Source: Nostoc paludosum FACHB-159
GTDB lineage: Bacteria > Cyanobacteriota > Cyanobacteriia > Cyanobacteriales > Nostocaceae
Length of the DNA: 64,000 nucleotides
NCBI RefSeq assembly: GCF_014698835.1
Contig: NZ_JACJTU010000040.1
Location: 1 to 64,000, forward strand
Direction of reading: 5' to 3'
Of this stretch, positions 19,857 to 28,702 are shown in pieces. The translations under genes and the position numbers were made by a program. The first letter of the stretch is position 1. Every line of letters starts with the position of its first letter. Under the pieces are notes generated by a model. That model worked only from the letters and a program-made list of their open reading frames with translations. It did no database searches and was not told the DNA's origin.

Positions 19857-20421
19857 GTTTGTTTTGTCACTTGAGTGACATCAATTCTCAAATCAGCTAA
19901 AAAAACTCATTGTGGTAACGGACTTACAAAAAATAAATTATCCCAAATTATTTGTAGATTTTTAGGGGCGCAAGGCCTTGCACCCTTACTTCGCGGAGTG
20001 TCCCGGAGGGATGGGATATTTTTTTAACTGGAAGCCCCTAATAAAAAGGATTCTTTAAATAGTTCCAAAATCATTTTGATAGTTTCTCGCTCGTTTTTAG
20101 TATCTTAGGGTAAAGAATTTTACTTCCCTACTTACTCGCCCCACTACTATTATTTTAAATTTTTTTGATACAACCTGCCGATTTTTGATTGATATTCTAT
20201 AAGTTTTATCTATGAGTTTTATCTCAGTGTTCAATTCTACTGCCATTTAAATTGGAAATTATCTTTAATTTTTGACATATTAATAAGCGTTAGATTTTTT
20301 TATGCGATCGCAAGTAAAGGAAAGTAAACCTTTGATGCAATAATGTCACAAGTGACGGTACGGTCTAGCCATGCCGTCACTTGTGACAGTTGCGTAAGTC
20401 CTATTTCTGTTCCTATATGCT
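19857..20421. other. Intergenic region with two palindromes
   Basis: About 560 bp between the kinase giant and the lipase gene. It contains a near-palindrome GGGGCGCAAGG/CCTTGCACCC (about 19964-19986), a member of the dispersed GGGGCG-type repeats, and the strong hairpin at 20344-20388. No coding potential was recognised. Confidence 0.45.
20344..20388. repeat. Perfect inverted repeat, 15-bp arms
   Basis: TGTCACAAGTGACGG and its exact complement are separated by 15 bp, 34 bp downstream of the lipase stop. Each arm is itself nearly palindromic (GTCAC..GTGAC), so cruciform or protein-binding roles are possible. There is no T-run, so it is not a classic terminator, though it may protect the lipase mRNA 3' end. 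Confidence 0.75.
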
Positions 20422-21804
20422 TTATACGGTTAAAAAATAGTCGGCACTAAGGCTGAGGTTGCTGGTGCCTTGAATGATAGCAATTAGTTCTGGGCTACTT
20501 TCATTCAAAAACAAAGCTGTACCCGTAGCTAAACCAGTCGGCGCTGCACCTAAGCTATAGCTAGACTTGAAGCCAGACAATTGCAGGGTGTCTTCAGTAG
20601 CATTGAAATCAGTAATCAGGGCGTAGTCACCTAATCCAGAAGTGCCGGCATTGCCATCATTGTAGAAAACACTTACAGTACTACCTAAGACAAAGCGATC
20701 GCTCCCAGCACCCCCTGTCAAACGGTCAAATTCGCCAACACCTATTGTTAGTGTATCTGCTCCTGTGAGTACGTCGATACCTTCATCTCCAAACAGGCGA
20801 TCGCTCCCAGTACCACCGAAGACAGAATCATTACCACGTCCACCGTAGAGAAGATCGTTACCACTATCTCCAAACAGGGAATCATTGGCATCGCCACCTG
20901 TGATATAGTCATTTCCGGCATTGCCACGAATGGTATCACTGCCTGCACCACCCGCTTGAGTGTCGTTGTTAACGGTACCCAAAAGATTGAGAGCAACAAT
21001 AGTCTGATTGTTTTTAGTTGTGGCATCGTTCTGGCCGCTAAATCCAGCATTGACTACTGTGTTGAGGTTTAGAAGCACACTGGACGACTGGGTAAAGCTA
21101 TAGCCTTGGAGTAATTGTGTATACAAAGTGTGGGCATAGCTGTGATTCCCTGCAAAATTCCACTGTCCGGGCTGGAACAAGTCGTTCCAGTTGGCATAGA
21201 CATCAAGGGTAGCCAACCGAGCATCATAGCCCAATGTTTCACTTGTATGTAATGCTACAACACGACTGGCATCAGTTGGATCTAGGCGATCGCTAGCCGC
21301 TTTGCCTTCAAAATCAGGCCCCGCAGGATCTAGTCCTACTATTTGAGCAATAGACTGTCCAGTAGATGCCTTGTAGCTAGAACCAGCGAATCCAGCAACG
21401 TGCGCTCCCAGGCTATGGCCGATGAGGTTGGTGTAAGTGGGATCTACGCCATTATTTATTAAGTACGTAGCTAACTGATTACCGACATCGCGCGTTCTAG
21501 CAGCTGAAGTAGAATACCACCAGGAACTAGCTGCTTCCTCCCAATCTAACAAAATGATGTTGGCATTGGACTCGCGCTGTCGAATGGTTTGGGCTATGTT
21601 TGCCATCCAATCTGCGGGTTGATAGTTATTATTTGCGTTGCCGCCAGTGCTTTGATAACCATGAATAACAACATAGGTCGGTGCGTCAGAATTAATGCGC
21701 CCCGAACGGTTGATAGAACCGTTACCCCAAATATTAAAGTTGACTTGAACCATACTTTGAAAAATCCTATGGGTCTGAAAATTGTTTGATAGCAAAAATT
21801 TCAT
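20422..21804 (-). CDS. Secreted lipase (pancreatic-lipase fold) with RTX repeats
   Basis: Protein of 460 aa. The N-terminal half is an alpha/beta-hydrolase of the animal-type lipase family: APTYVVIHGYQS (oxyanion strand), nucleophile serine in GHSLGAHVAGFAG, acid in GLDPAGPDF, and the catalytic histidine probably in AGNHSYAHTLYTQLL. From about residue 285 come RTX nonapeptides (GNDYITGGD, GNDLLYGGRGND and similar), which bind calcium, then a C-terminal beta domain. The architecture implies type I secretion without a signal peptide; no transporter is adjacent. A methionine at residue 18 (21753), preceded at 11 bp by AGGA, is an alternative start that removes a poorly conserved leader. It lies downstream of 470 bp of non-coding DNA. 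Confidence 0.82.
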   Translation of the reverse strand: MKFLLSNNFQTHRIFQSMVQVNFNIWGNGSINRSGRINSDAPTYVVIHGYQSTGGNANNNYQPADWMANIAQTIRQRESNANIILLDWEEAASSWWYSTSAARTRDVGNQLATYLINNGVDPTYTNLIGHSLGAHVAGFAGSSYKASTGQSIAQIVGLDPAGPDFEGKAASDRLDPTDASRVVALHTSETLGYDARLATLDVYANWNDLFQPGQWNFAGNHSYAHTLYTQLLQGYSFTQSSSVLLNLNTVVNAGFSGQNDATTKNNQTIVALNLLGTVNNDTQAGGAGSDTIRGNAGNDYITGGDANDSLFGDSGNDLLYGGRGNDSVFGGTGSDRLFGDEGIDVLTGADTLTIGVGEFDRLTGGAGSDRFVLGSTVSVFYNDGNAGTSGLGDYALITDFNATEDTLQLSGFKSSYSLGAAPTGLATGTALFLNESSPELIAIIQGTSNLSLSADYFLTV

Positions 21805-22271
21805 TTAGTTGATTGCTGAGATGCTTGCAATCAATTAAATGTCAAATCAAAAATTATTTTGCAGTGTTAATTTATCTATAATAAAAATGATTTTACATAA
21901 TACCAAAAACTTACATAAAGGGTCTAGCTAAGCATCTTTACATCTAAGATTTGCAACTGAATTTAGGAAAGCCTAAAAGCTTAACTAATTGAGAAAACTA
22001 ATTTTTGAACATATCTAAGATAAAGATAATTATTTTATATTTTGGTAAAAATGAGTATAAATTTAATTTAAGATTAAAAGAATTTTATTCACCCCTGTTG
22101 TGTCACAGGAGAACCTAATTTCTGAAAGCCCTTCGGAACTTTGTTTTTCAATGGTCAGCATCCTATGGCCAACAGCTATGTATGGGGTATCAAACTCTTG
22201 GCTGTTCGCTGTTGCCTTTTTACTGATTAAAGGCGATCGCTTTTGCTCTGGCAACCGCAGTTTGCGGAGCA
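21805..22271. other. Intergenic region, nothing recognised
   Basis: About 470 bp, very A+T-rich next to the lipase start (promoter region), with one HIP1 site near 22235. Open frames on both strands at 22063-22294 have no family resemblance, no ribosome-binding site and overlap each other, so none is called. Confidence 0.35.
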
Positions 22272-23465
22272 TTATATCGAATTTTTTAAGCTAGAAGCTG
22301 TTTTTTCTGGATTACCAGAAAATGGAAAAACTAAGATACTCTTAATATTTGCATTATTAACTAAATTTCTTAAACGATTTAATTGACTATCTGTAATGGC
22401 CACCCCAGCATATTTTTGAGCATAGTTTAATTCTTCTTCAAAATTATTATCATTGTAAGCTTGAATAAATACGCGATCTACACCCCATTGTTCCCAGTCA
22501 GCCGCAAAATATCTTTTAGCCCAATAAGGATTATGATGGCAAATATCAAAACTTACTGATGAATTAGCTTTTTTCATCGAGCTTGTCATTTCTTGCACAA
22601 ATTTAGTTAAATTTGCAGTTCTATCAACTTTCCCTGGTAATTCAGCGTGATATCCTAGATAATCATCCCATTGAACTGCATCAATATTCGGATATTTTTT
22701 GACAAACTCGACTAAGATACTTTTAAAAAAAGTAGCAACTTCAGGATTCTCCACGTCAAGTACATAATGATCGATTCCAGCGTAAGTTTTATCTACTCCC
22801 GGAACAATCCATTTTCGGGCAACTGCTAAATCAAAAATTGGACTATTTTGATCTATTTTAATTCCCTTCTCAAAGTAAGCGTGAACTTGCATTCCTTGTT
22901 GATGTGCCTCATCAATCAACCAATTTAACCATTGTTCTCGAAACTGGTTTGGGCAACTATCATACCCTAGAGTTTGCTGCATAACTTCACTTTTGTACAT
23001 CGTACAACCATTTCCCCAAACACCATGAATGATTGTATTAAGTCCTTGAGCGCGATAGTAACGAACTCTTTGGCGAATTGTTTGTTCATCAGCGTTATTT
23101 GTAGCTTGATAGCGAGTTAAATAAATTCCTCTAATTACTTTTTTCTCCCAAGGAGTAGGAGGTAATGGCGTTTTTTGATTTTGGATTTTTTCCTCTGTAG
23201 TTTTATTATTATTAACTGGTAAATTTGGGGTTGGTAAAGTAGAAACCGGAGTAGGAGAAATAGTTGGGGTGGGAATTTTGGATGCAGTTGGAGCAGGCGT
23301 CACAATAGGAATACTTATTCGTTCATTCTTTGGTAAAAATTTGCTAATATCTAAATTTCCTTTCTGGCTGAACCACCAGTAGCCACCTCCTAACACGGCT
23401 ATAATTACAGAAAATGGAATATTTAAGCATCCACATCCATTTGGCTCTTTCTTTTTCTGCGGCAT
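22272..23465 (-). CDS. Membrane-anchored glycoside hydrolase, family-10-like (GHL10/DUF4015 type)
   Basis: Protein of 397 aa. A short cytoplasmic N-terminus with CGCLN is followed by one transmembrane helix (about 16-33) and a Pro/Thr/Ser-rich linker (about 50-105). The TIM-barrel hydrolase domain starts at VIRGIYLTRYQA (about 112). LNTIIHGVWG, MQVHAYFEKGI, YVLDVENPEV and DAVQWDDYLGYH (about 270) are the strand ends expected to carry the active-site carboxylates. The anchor and linker place the catalytic domain outside the cytoplasmic membrane, so a polysaccharide or peptidoglycan substrate is likely. The family could be PF02638-like or DUF4015; I cannot separate them by eye. Confidence 0.7.
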   Translation of the reverse strand: MPQKKKEPNGCGCLNIPFSVIIAVLGGGYWWFSQKGNLDISKFLPKNERISIPIVTPAPTASKIPTPTISPTPVSTLPTPNLPVNNNKTTEEKIQNQKTPLPPTPWEKKVIRGIYLTRYQATNNADEQTIRQRVRYYRAQGLNTIIHGVWGNGCTMYKSEVMQQTLGYDSCPNQFREQWLNWLIDEAHQQGMQVHAYFEKGIKIDQNSPIFDLAVARKWIVPGVDKTYAGIDHYVLDVENPEVATFFKSILVEFVKKYPNIDAVQWDDYLGYHAELPGKVDRTANLTKFVQEMTSSMKKANSSVSFDICHHNPYWAKRYFAADWEQWGVDRVFIQAYNDNNFEEELNYAQKYAGVAITDSQLNRLRNLVNNANIKSILVFPFSGNPEKTASSLKNSI

Positions 23466-23578
23466 ATTATTTAAAGGCTATGATTTAATCTCGCTTTGTA
23501 TATACAGATTGCTACCATTTTAGGTTGACATTTTCCAGATAGAATCTCTATAAAATCAGAGCAAATAGGAACGCTTAA

Positions 23579-24052
23579 TTATACTTGTCCTTGAATAATT
23601 TGAGTCAATTCAGTGCGACTGCGATTTGCTTCTAACCAAAAAGCTAGCCAAAAGATGACTAGCATCAGTATGGGCATCCCTGCAAATAACGGAGCGATAT
23701 GCTTAGGCATAGCACCTGTTAATATTATGGGAGCGATCGCACCATACCAACAGAAAAACCACAATCCTAAAAATGCCATAACAAAAGGATGTAGACTCAT
23801 TTCTATATGAATTATTGTTTGGTGCGATTCGACTTCAAAGCGCCCTCTAATCATTGGTAAGAAGGAGTTGCGGTAGTGAATTATACGGCTAATTTTAAAG
23901 CCTTCTTCAGAAATGCTTCCTTGATAAGGCGCGTGTTTTGTAGAAAATCTGAATGCTTTCATAGGCTCAACTTTTGCATTTAGCCGTTGCAGAACTACAG
24001 GCAATGGATCGGGTGTAGAAATCGTAAAGGTATTGTACGGTAATACTTTCAT
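23579..24052 (-). CDS. Conserved hypothetical protein with two transmembrane helices
   Basis: Protein of 157 aa with no recognised domain. Residues 1-85 are soluble beta-rich sequence (MKVLPYNTFTIST, then a KHAPYQGSISEEGFKISR stretch). Two hydrophobic helices follow at about 88-110 and 118-138, and a short basic tail ends it. It begins only 22 bp after the stop of the CIS tape-measure gene, in the same direction, so it may be the last gene of the CIS transcript. That makes it a candidate membrane component or anchor, but proteins of this look are widespread in cyanobacteria and the link may be accidental. Start ATG 24052 has no clear ribosome-binding site. Confidence 0.6.
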   Translation of the reverse strand: MKVLPYNTFTISTPDPLPVVLQRLNAKVEPMKAFRFSTKHAPYQGSISEEGFKISRIIHYRNSFLPMIRGRFEVESHQTIIHIEMSLHPFVMAFLGLWFFCWYGAIAPIILTGAMPKHIAPLFAGMPILMLVIFWLAFWLEANRSRTELTQIIQGQV

Positions 24053-24074
24053 ATTGATTGAGTTTGCTAACTGA

Positions 24075-25931
24075 CTACCATTCTACGTATAAAATATTTT
24101 CCATCCACGGCAGTTTGATAACTTGTATGCTCCACGGGATTCTATCTAGCAAAACATCATAAGTTTCACGTTCAACTTGTAGCAGCCAGCCATCATTATG
24201 AACTTTCAAGATGCCATTTCTGTGTAAAAAAGCTTTTCTAAATCCTTCTATAGACGTATTTTTTAAAATAGACCAATTTTGAATCACAGCAGATAACAAA
24301 TTTTCACATTCTGCTTGTTCGTTCGTAGTGATTTCTAAATTAGTGTTTATAGGTTCTAATAAATCTATGCCGCAAAGTATTTTGTTTAGGGGAAAAATAT
24401 GTTCAGATGACTCTGTTGAAGCATCAACTAAATACTGGAGTAAAAGAGATGCTCGTTCAGCAGACATCTTGTTAATAAAAAGATTATTTGCTACTAGCCC
24501 TATTTTGACTAAAAAACGATTCAAAAATGGCCATAGTAAAATTAACCCTGCATTGTAAATATAGATTTCATCAGATTGACTAAAAGTATTAACAGCATTT
24601 AGAAGTGTGGATTGCTGAAAATTTGTTTCTTGTTGGATTTTGATTTTCAGAGTTTGAGCAATTTGTAAAAGTTGATTGAGGCGTTTTGTCTGGTGAGGTT
24701 GATTCTCTAGCGTAGCAGAATTTTTTATTTCATTTAGTAATCTTTTGAGTTCATGTATAAGCTGATTGGCTTCTTGTGCATATTGCGGTGATATCTGTCT
24801 ATTTAGACTTAGTTGTTGCAATTCGCTTAATAGTAGATTTACTTGTTTATCTTCTTTAAAAAACTGTGTCTCTTGGCTAGCAGTTTGAATTTCTGTTAGG
24901 ATTTTTGTAAGTGTAGTTTTGAAATGTTGACCTTCTCTAATTAAATAGTTAACTTTGGTAACCAGACTGTTTAATAATTCTGAATAGTTAATTCCATTAC
25001 TAGTGCTAATGTGTAATAAGTTAGCTTGGATTAATTTAAGTTTATTCAGTTGAATATTGCTATCTAAAGAAAGACTGAAAAATATTCCTTGCCATTTATC
25101 CAATCTTAATTTTGCTTGCGGAATATTTTTAGTTTGTTCTAGTTGTTTAAAGATAAGCTTTGTGTCTGTATTATAGTCTGCAATAAACTTTACTAAATCG
25201 GCATCATTAGTAAATAATCCTACTATTTTCAGCAGTATTGAATCAGAATATTGGTAAATGATGCGCTGTAATTGGTTTGGAATTTTAAAATTTTTCTCGA
25301 CAAGAGATTTAATTTGATTTGGTGAATTTGTTATCAGGCGATCGCAACACTCTTCTAGCTCTTGTTTGCTTAATTTTTTGCTCCACCAAGGTAGCATACC
25401 TGTTTGGATAAAGTAGCTAAAAATATTTAATTGTGAGGCTTCTTTATCAGCAATTTCTAGTATTTCAATTTTATCCGATCTTCTTTTATCCCAAGTTGCA
25501 TCCGCGGAGCTAACTTGATTTTCTCCTGTATTTTTATCCCCATGTCTACCTGTTTCATCAACCAAAGCTTCTATAGCAGGAAGCAATATTGAAGATTCAC
25601 GTAACTTAGTATCGGGTTGTGTTTGCTCTGAAAAATTAGAAGTTGATACACCAATTTGTTTTAGTAATTGTTCTTCGAGTTTTTCTATAAATTTATTAAC
25701 TAATTCCTCTTCTAGATTATTAATATCAATATTGCCTAAATTAATTTCTAAGGTATTAATCCGATATATTATTTCTGAACTGCTAAACTGACTCAACAAA
25801 TTATCAATAATAGGAATAAATTTATGGTTATATATTCTACTTAATTCTTTTTGTAATTCAAAAGCACCTGTCTGTGAACTCAAATTAATTTCTATAATTT
25901 GTTTTTTGATTGAATGTTGTTGTTGGTTCAC
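24075..25931 (-). CDS. CIS tape-measure protein (Afp14-like)
   Basis: Protein of 618 aa. The N-terminal 90 residues fit the contractile-injection-system tape-measure family (CIS_TMP): HSIKKQIIEINLSSQTGAF, then IYRINTLEINLGNIDINNLEEE. The central part is a long, mostly helical region rich in Leu, Gln, Asn and Lys (about 280-440), as expected for the rod that sets tail length. The last 150 residues, with WPFLNRFL and a LLQVERETYDVLLDRIPWSI end, resemble the C-terminal part of the family. Translation begins at GTG 25931, 15 bp after the Afp12-like gene. In Afp and PVC the homologue runs inside the tube. Confidence 0.8.
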   Translation of the reverse strand: MNQQQHSIKKQIIEINLSSQTGAFELQKELSRIYNHKFIPIIDNLLSQFSSSEIIYRINTLEINLGNIDINNLEEELVNKFIEKLEEQLLKQIGVSTSNFSEQTQPDTKLRESSILLPAIEALVDETGRHGDKNTGENQVSSADATWDKRRSDKIEILEIADKEASQLNIFSYFIQTGMLPWWSKKLSKQELEECCDRLITNSPNQIKSLVEKNFKIPNQLQRIIYQYSDSILLKIVGLFTNDADLVKFIADYNTDTKLIFKQLEQTKNIPQAKLRLDKWQGIFFSLSLDSNIQLNKLKLIQANLLHISTSNGINYSELLNSLVTKVNYLIREGQHFKTTLTKILTEIQTASQETQFFKEDKQVNLLLSELQQLSLNRQISPQYAQEANQLIHELKRLLNEIKNSATLENQPHQTKRLNQLLQIAQTLKIKIQQETNFQQSTLLNAVNTFSQSDEIYIYNAGLILLWPFLNRFLVKIGLVANNLFINKMSAERASLLLQYLVDASTESSEHIFPLNKILCGIDLLEPINTNLEITTNEQAECENLLSAVIQNWSILKNTSIEGFRKAFLHRNGILKVHNDGWLLQVERETYDVLLDRIPWSIQVIKLPWMENILYVEW

Positions 25932-25946
25932 TTGCAGAAATTTTAA

Positions 25947-28328
25947 TCAACTGACTACAAAATCTGTGCCGATAGTCATGTATCCCAGAACATTAAACTC
26001 TCTAATATCAACACTAGCAATTTCCAAAGCTTTAATCAGGTTATTACTCGTACTTTTAAGATTTTCAGGTGTGGCATTTTTGTCCACAATTGTATTCAGC
26101 CAATGAGTGTAATATCTTTCAAAATATTGCATTTTTGATTTATCTAACCAGTGAAAATAAGGAGTTATATGTGCAGGCATCTCTGCACTGATAATTTTAT
26201 AAATTAGCTTTCTAAAGTTTTCATTTTGAAACTGCCAATCAGGAAATACAAAGCTGAGTTGAAAAGAGTAGGGATCTAGCGGTCGATCTACTTGTACCCA
26301 CTGTCCTTCTTCTGATTTTACAAATCCAGTTTCTATTTCTATATCAAACGTATTTTGTTGAACATTAGTAACGAAATAAATTCCATTGTAATTATCTGTG
26401 TCAAATATTTGTATATGTTCGTTTTCAAAAAGTCCGTGTTCCTGAGAAACACAAGTTACTATTTTGTTTGAAATTGTGCTTGATTGAAATTCTGAAATGT
26501 GCTGACCAAAATTTAAAAAATTAGGGTTATCTTCGGAATTTTGGCTGCTATAAGGACGAAGTAAAATATGTTCGACTATATGGAATCCTTCTGTTTTAGT
26601 AGATTCATCAGAGAGAGCTAAAGTTTGCCGCTTGTAAGGGATTCCGATTAAACTGCAAATTCTTTTTTTTAGTCCCGATACGTTGTCTGTATCCCAAACT
26701 TGAGTAGAATCAGTATAATTAAATGCTTTACCTCTTCCGGCACTAATTTGAGGATAGTTTTGTAAAAAATTAACTTTATGATTAATTAGTTTTTCTTCCA
26801 GAATTGAGTTATATAAAAGTAAAGAATAATCTGTAAATTTTTCACAATACTGCGCTATTAAATGATTCAAAAAACGGTTTTTCCTTTCTAAATCGATGTC
26901 ATTCCATTGAACTGCTGATGAATTGTTATCAATCTTTAATATTTCGACCGCACCTGGAATTTGAGAGATATCTTGAGAAAAGTAAGTGATTTTGTTTTTA
27001 TCTTGAAAAGAGAATAAATCTTTAGCGTGTTCTAATTGAGCAAAGTAGTTAGCTAAAAGGCGATCGAAAAACATTAAATAAGCTTGCAGTTGCTTCGCTT
27101 GAGCTTTGCGTAAAGGAGAAGCGGAAGCAGGTAAACCTAATTCTCCAATACCATAATTAGCAGGAAAATCGTTTTGGATTGATTCATAATCAGATAATTC
27201 TCGATATTGTCCTTGAGGGATAGGGATATCTTTTATTTGTGTAGTTGATATAGATTTTGTATTTTGCCGTTGCAATAATTCCAGATGAGTTTTAGCTTTA
27301 GCCAGGTTCAAATTACACGGAATTTGTCCTTTATAAAAAGTAATATTATTTACCAAACTATCTATATCTTTAAGTTGTGGTGTTAGATTGCGATCTAATG
27401 CCAAAGCCCATTCTTCTAATTCTGATGACTTGTCGCTTGCAAGGGTAATATTTCTAACTGTTTTTGTTCCTGTAATATCTAAAATAATTCTAATCAAATC
27501 AGAAGTATGGAGTTCATCTTTCTTAGTGAAACTCTCAAGTTGTTCGTCATCAAGGAAGCCATGTTCCAGGGGAAACCCCTCAAAAATTTCTTCAGGAGTT
27601 TTACCTCGGTCTAATAGTTCTTTTAAAGTAAAGAATTGTAAGTTCGGAGAAATAAAATTATCTAAGCCAAAATATATCTTTGCCATTAATTCATTAATAT
27701 CAAAGCCTTCATCTACCTCTATATCAGCTTTAATGGTAATTTCTTCAATGGATAATATTTCTATTAAAGCAAAATCTTCACACAGATTGCGATGTTGATT
27801 AAGTTTAGTTTTTATTTTTTCTAGTAAGCTAGCTTCATCAGATATATCTTTTTCTTTTTCAACCATTACCCGATAAAGCCCATTTAAATTGATTTCTTCA
27901 GTGAAATCAGAAGCTTTAAAACTTAATGTATGAAGAATTAAATCGTAATAAATGGGAAGTTGCCGATTCTTGATGGGTTCTAACCAAGCATTTTTAACGC
28001 CATCAATATCAATTAATAGTTTCCGATAATCATTAATTGTCAGGGGATTAACAGTGAGAATTTCTCTGGCTGTGAAAAACTGTTTTCTGTTTTCTCCAGA
28101 AGAAGGTGCAAGCAAATCTTTGATCTCGAAGTCAAGCCGATAGCTTAAATCCGTGATGGCGTAGCAGAGCTGTTCTAGGATAGTGATACCAGGATCGTGG
28201 GTATTGTAATCTGTCCACAGTTGCCCTGCTAGGCGTTCAATGTACTTTATGCCTTCTTGTCGCAATAAGGCAAAATTCATCCCAGGATGTTCGGGGAGAG
28301 TGCTGGAGATAGTGAGGTGTTCAGTCAT
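25947..28328 (-). CDS. CIS baseplate wedge protein (Afp12-like)
   Basis: Protein of 793 aa. The N-terminal segment has the signature of Afp12-type baseplate proteins: DYNTHDPGITILEQLCYAI followed by TDLSYRLDF (about 40-68). The following 300 residues are mixed alpha/beta, as in gp6/gp7-like wedge proteins, and FDRLLANYFAQLEHAKDLFSF (about 425-445) is another conserved block. The C-terminal LNTIVDKN and FVVS end resembles that of the Afp11-like protein of the same cluster, which also ends in DFVIS. It assembles with the Afp11-like protein into the wedges around the hub. Gene order (fibre, coiled coil, this, tape measure) is conserved for eCIS. Confidence 0.75.
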   Translation of the reverse strand: MTEHLTISSTLPEHPGMNFALLRQEGIKYIERLAGQLWTDYNTHDPGITILEQLCYAITDLSYRLDFEIKDLLAPSSGENRKQFFTAREILTVNPLTINDYRKLLIDIDGVKNAWLEPIKNRQLPIYYDLILHTLSFKASDFTEEINLNGLYRVMVEKEKDISDEASLLEKIKTKLNQHRNLCEDFALIEILSIEEITIKADIEVDEGFDINELMAKIYFGLDNFISPNLQFFTLKELLDRGKTPEEIFEGFPLEHGFLDDEQLESFTKKDELHTSDLIRIILDITGTKTVRNITLASDKSSELEEWALALDRNLTPQLKDIDSLVNNITFYKGQIPCNLNLAKAKTHLELLQRQNTKSISTTQIKDIPIPQGQYRELSDYESIQNDFPANYGIGELGLPASASPLRKAQAKQLQAYLMFFDRLLANYFAQLEHAKDLFSFQDKNKITYFSQDISQIPGAVEILKIDNNSSAVQWNDIDLERKNRFLNHLIAQYCEKFTDYSLLLYNSILEEKLINHKVNFLQNYPQISAGRGKAFNYTDSTQVWDTDNVSGLKKRICSLIGIPYKRQTLALSDESTKTEGFHIVEHILLRPYSSQNSEDNPNFLNFGQHISEFQSSTISNKIVTCVSQEHGLFENEHIQIFDTDNYNGIYFVTNVQQNTFDIEIETGFVKSEEGQWVQVDRPLDPYSFQLSFVFPDWQFQNENFRKLIYKIISAEMPAHITPYFHWLDKSKMQYFERYYTHWLNTIVDKNATPENLKSTSNNLIKALEIASVDIREFNVLGYMTIGTDFVVS

Positions 28329-28355
28329 GATGATTTTGTAGTTTTAGCTAGTGAT

Positions 28356-28580
28356 TTAACTCCCTATTTTCTGTGTTTCTAAAACCTCTAGTTTTTCTAC
28401 TTCAGATACAACACCGTTATTTTTAGTTAATTCTTCTTCTAATACCTGAATTGCTCCTTGAATACGGAGTAAAGTTTCTCGGACATTGATTTGTTTGGCT
28501 TCTAAATCTGCAAGGACTTTTTGTCCTGAGGCAAATTCAGCTTTGAGTTGTTGAAGACGGTTTTCCAGTTGTTGTCTCAT
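28356..28580 (-). CDS. Small coiled-coil protein of the CIS cluster
   Basis: Protein of 74 aa. Residues 1-55 are a regular heptad coiled coil (LENRLQQLKAEFASGQKVL, then ETLLRIQGAIQVLEEEL), without any membrane segment. It lies 27 bp before the Afp12-like gene and 122 bp after the fibre gene, in the operon direction. A trimerising or fibre-attachment chaperone role is possible; no family is recognised. It could also be a baseplate accessory. Confidence 0.65.
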   Translation of the reverse strand: MRQQLENRLQQLKAEFASGQKVLADLEAKQINVRETLLRIQGAIQVLEEELTKNNGVVSEVEKLEVLETQKIGS

Positions 28581-28702
28581 TACTTTAAGTTTATTATTGC
28601 TGGTATTCAGTCAATACAGTTTAGTTAATGCTAAAAATTAAAACTGGTGTAGCTTCGATTGATGGTGCTTTAAAAAACTAACCACTAGACAATCCGCACT
28701 GC

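Noticed and set aside
20344..20388. Classical rho-independent terminator for the lipase gene
   Set aside because: The stem is perfect but no T-run follows on the relevant strand.
22063..22294. Two overlapping frames on opposite strands
   Set aside because: No start signals, low complexity of codons, and HIP1/repeat content typical of intergenic DNA.
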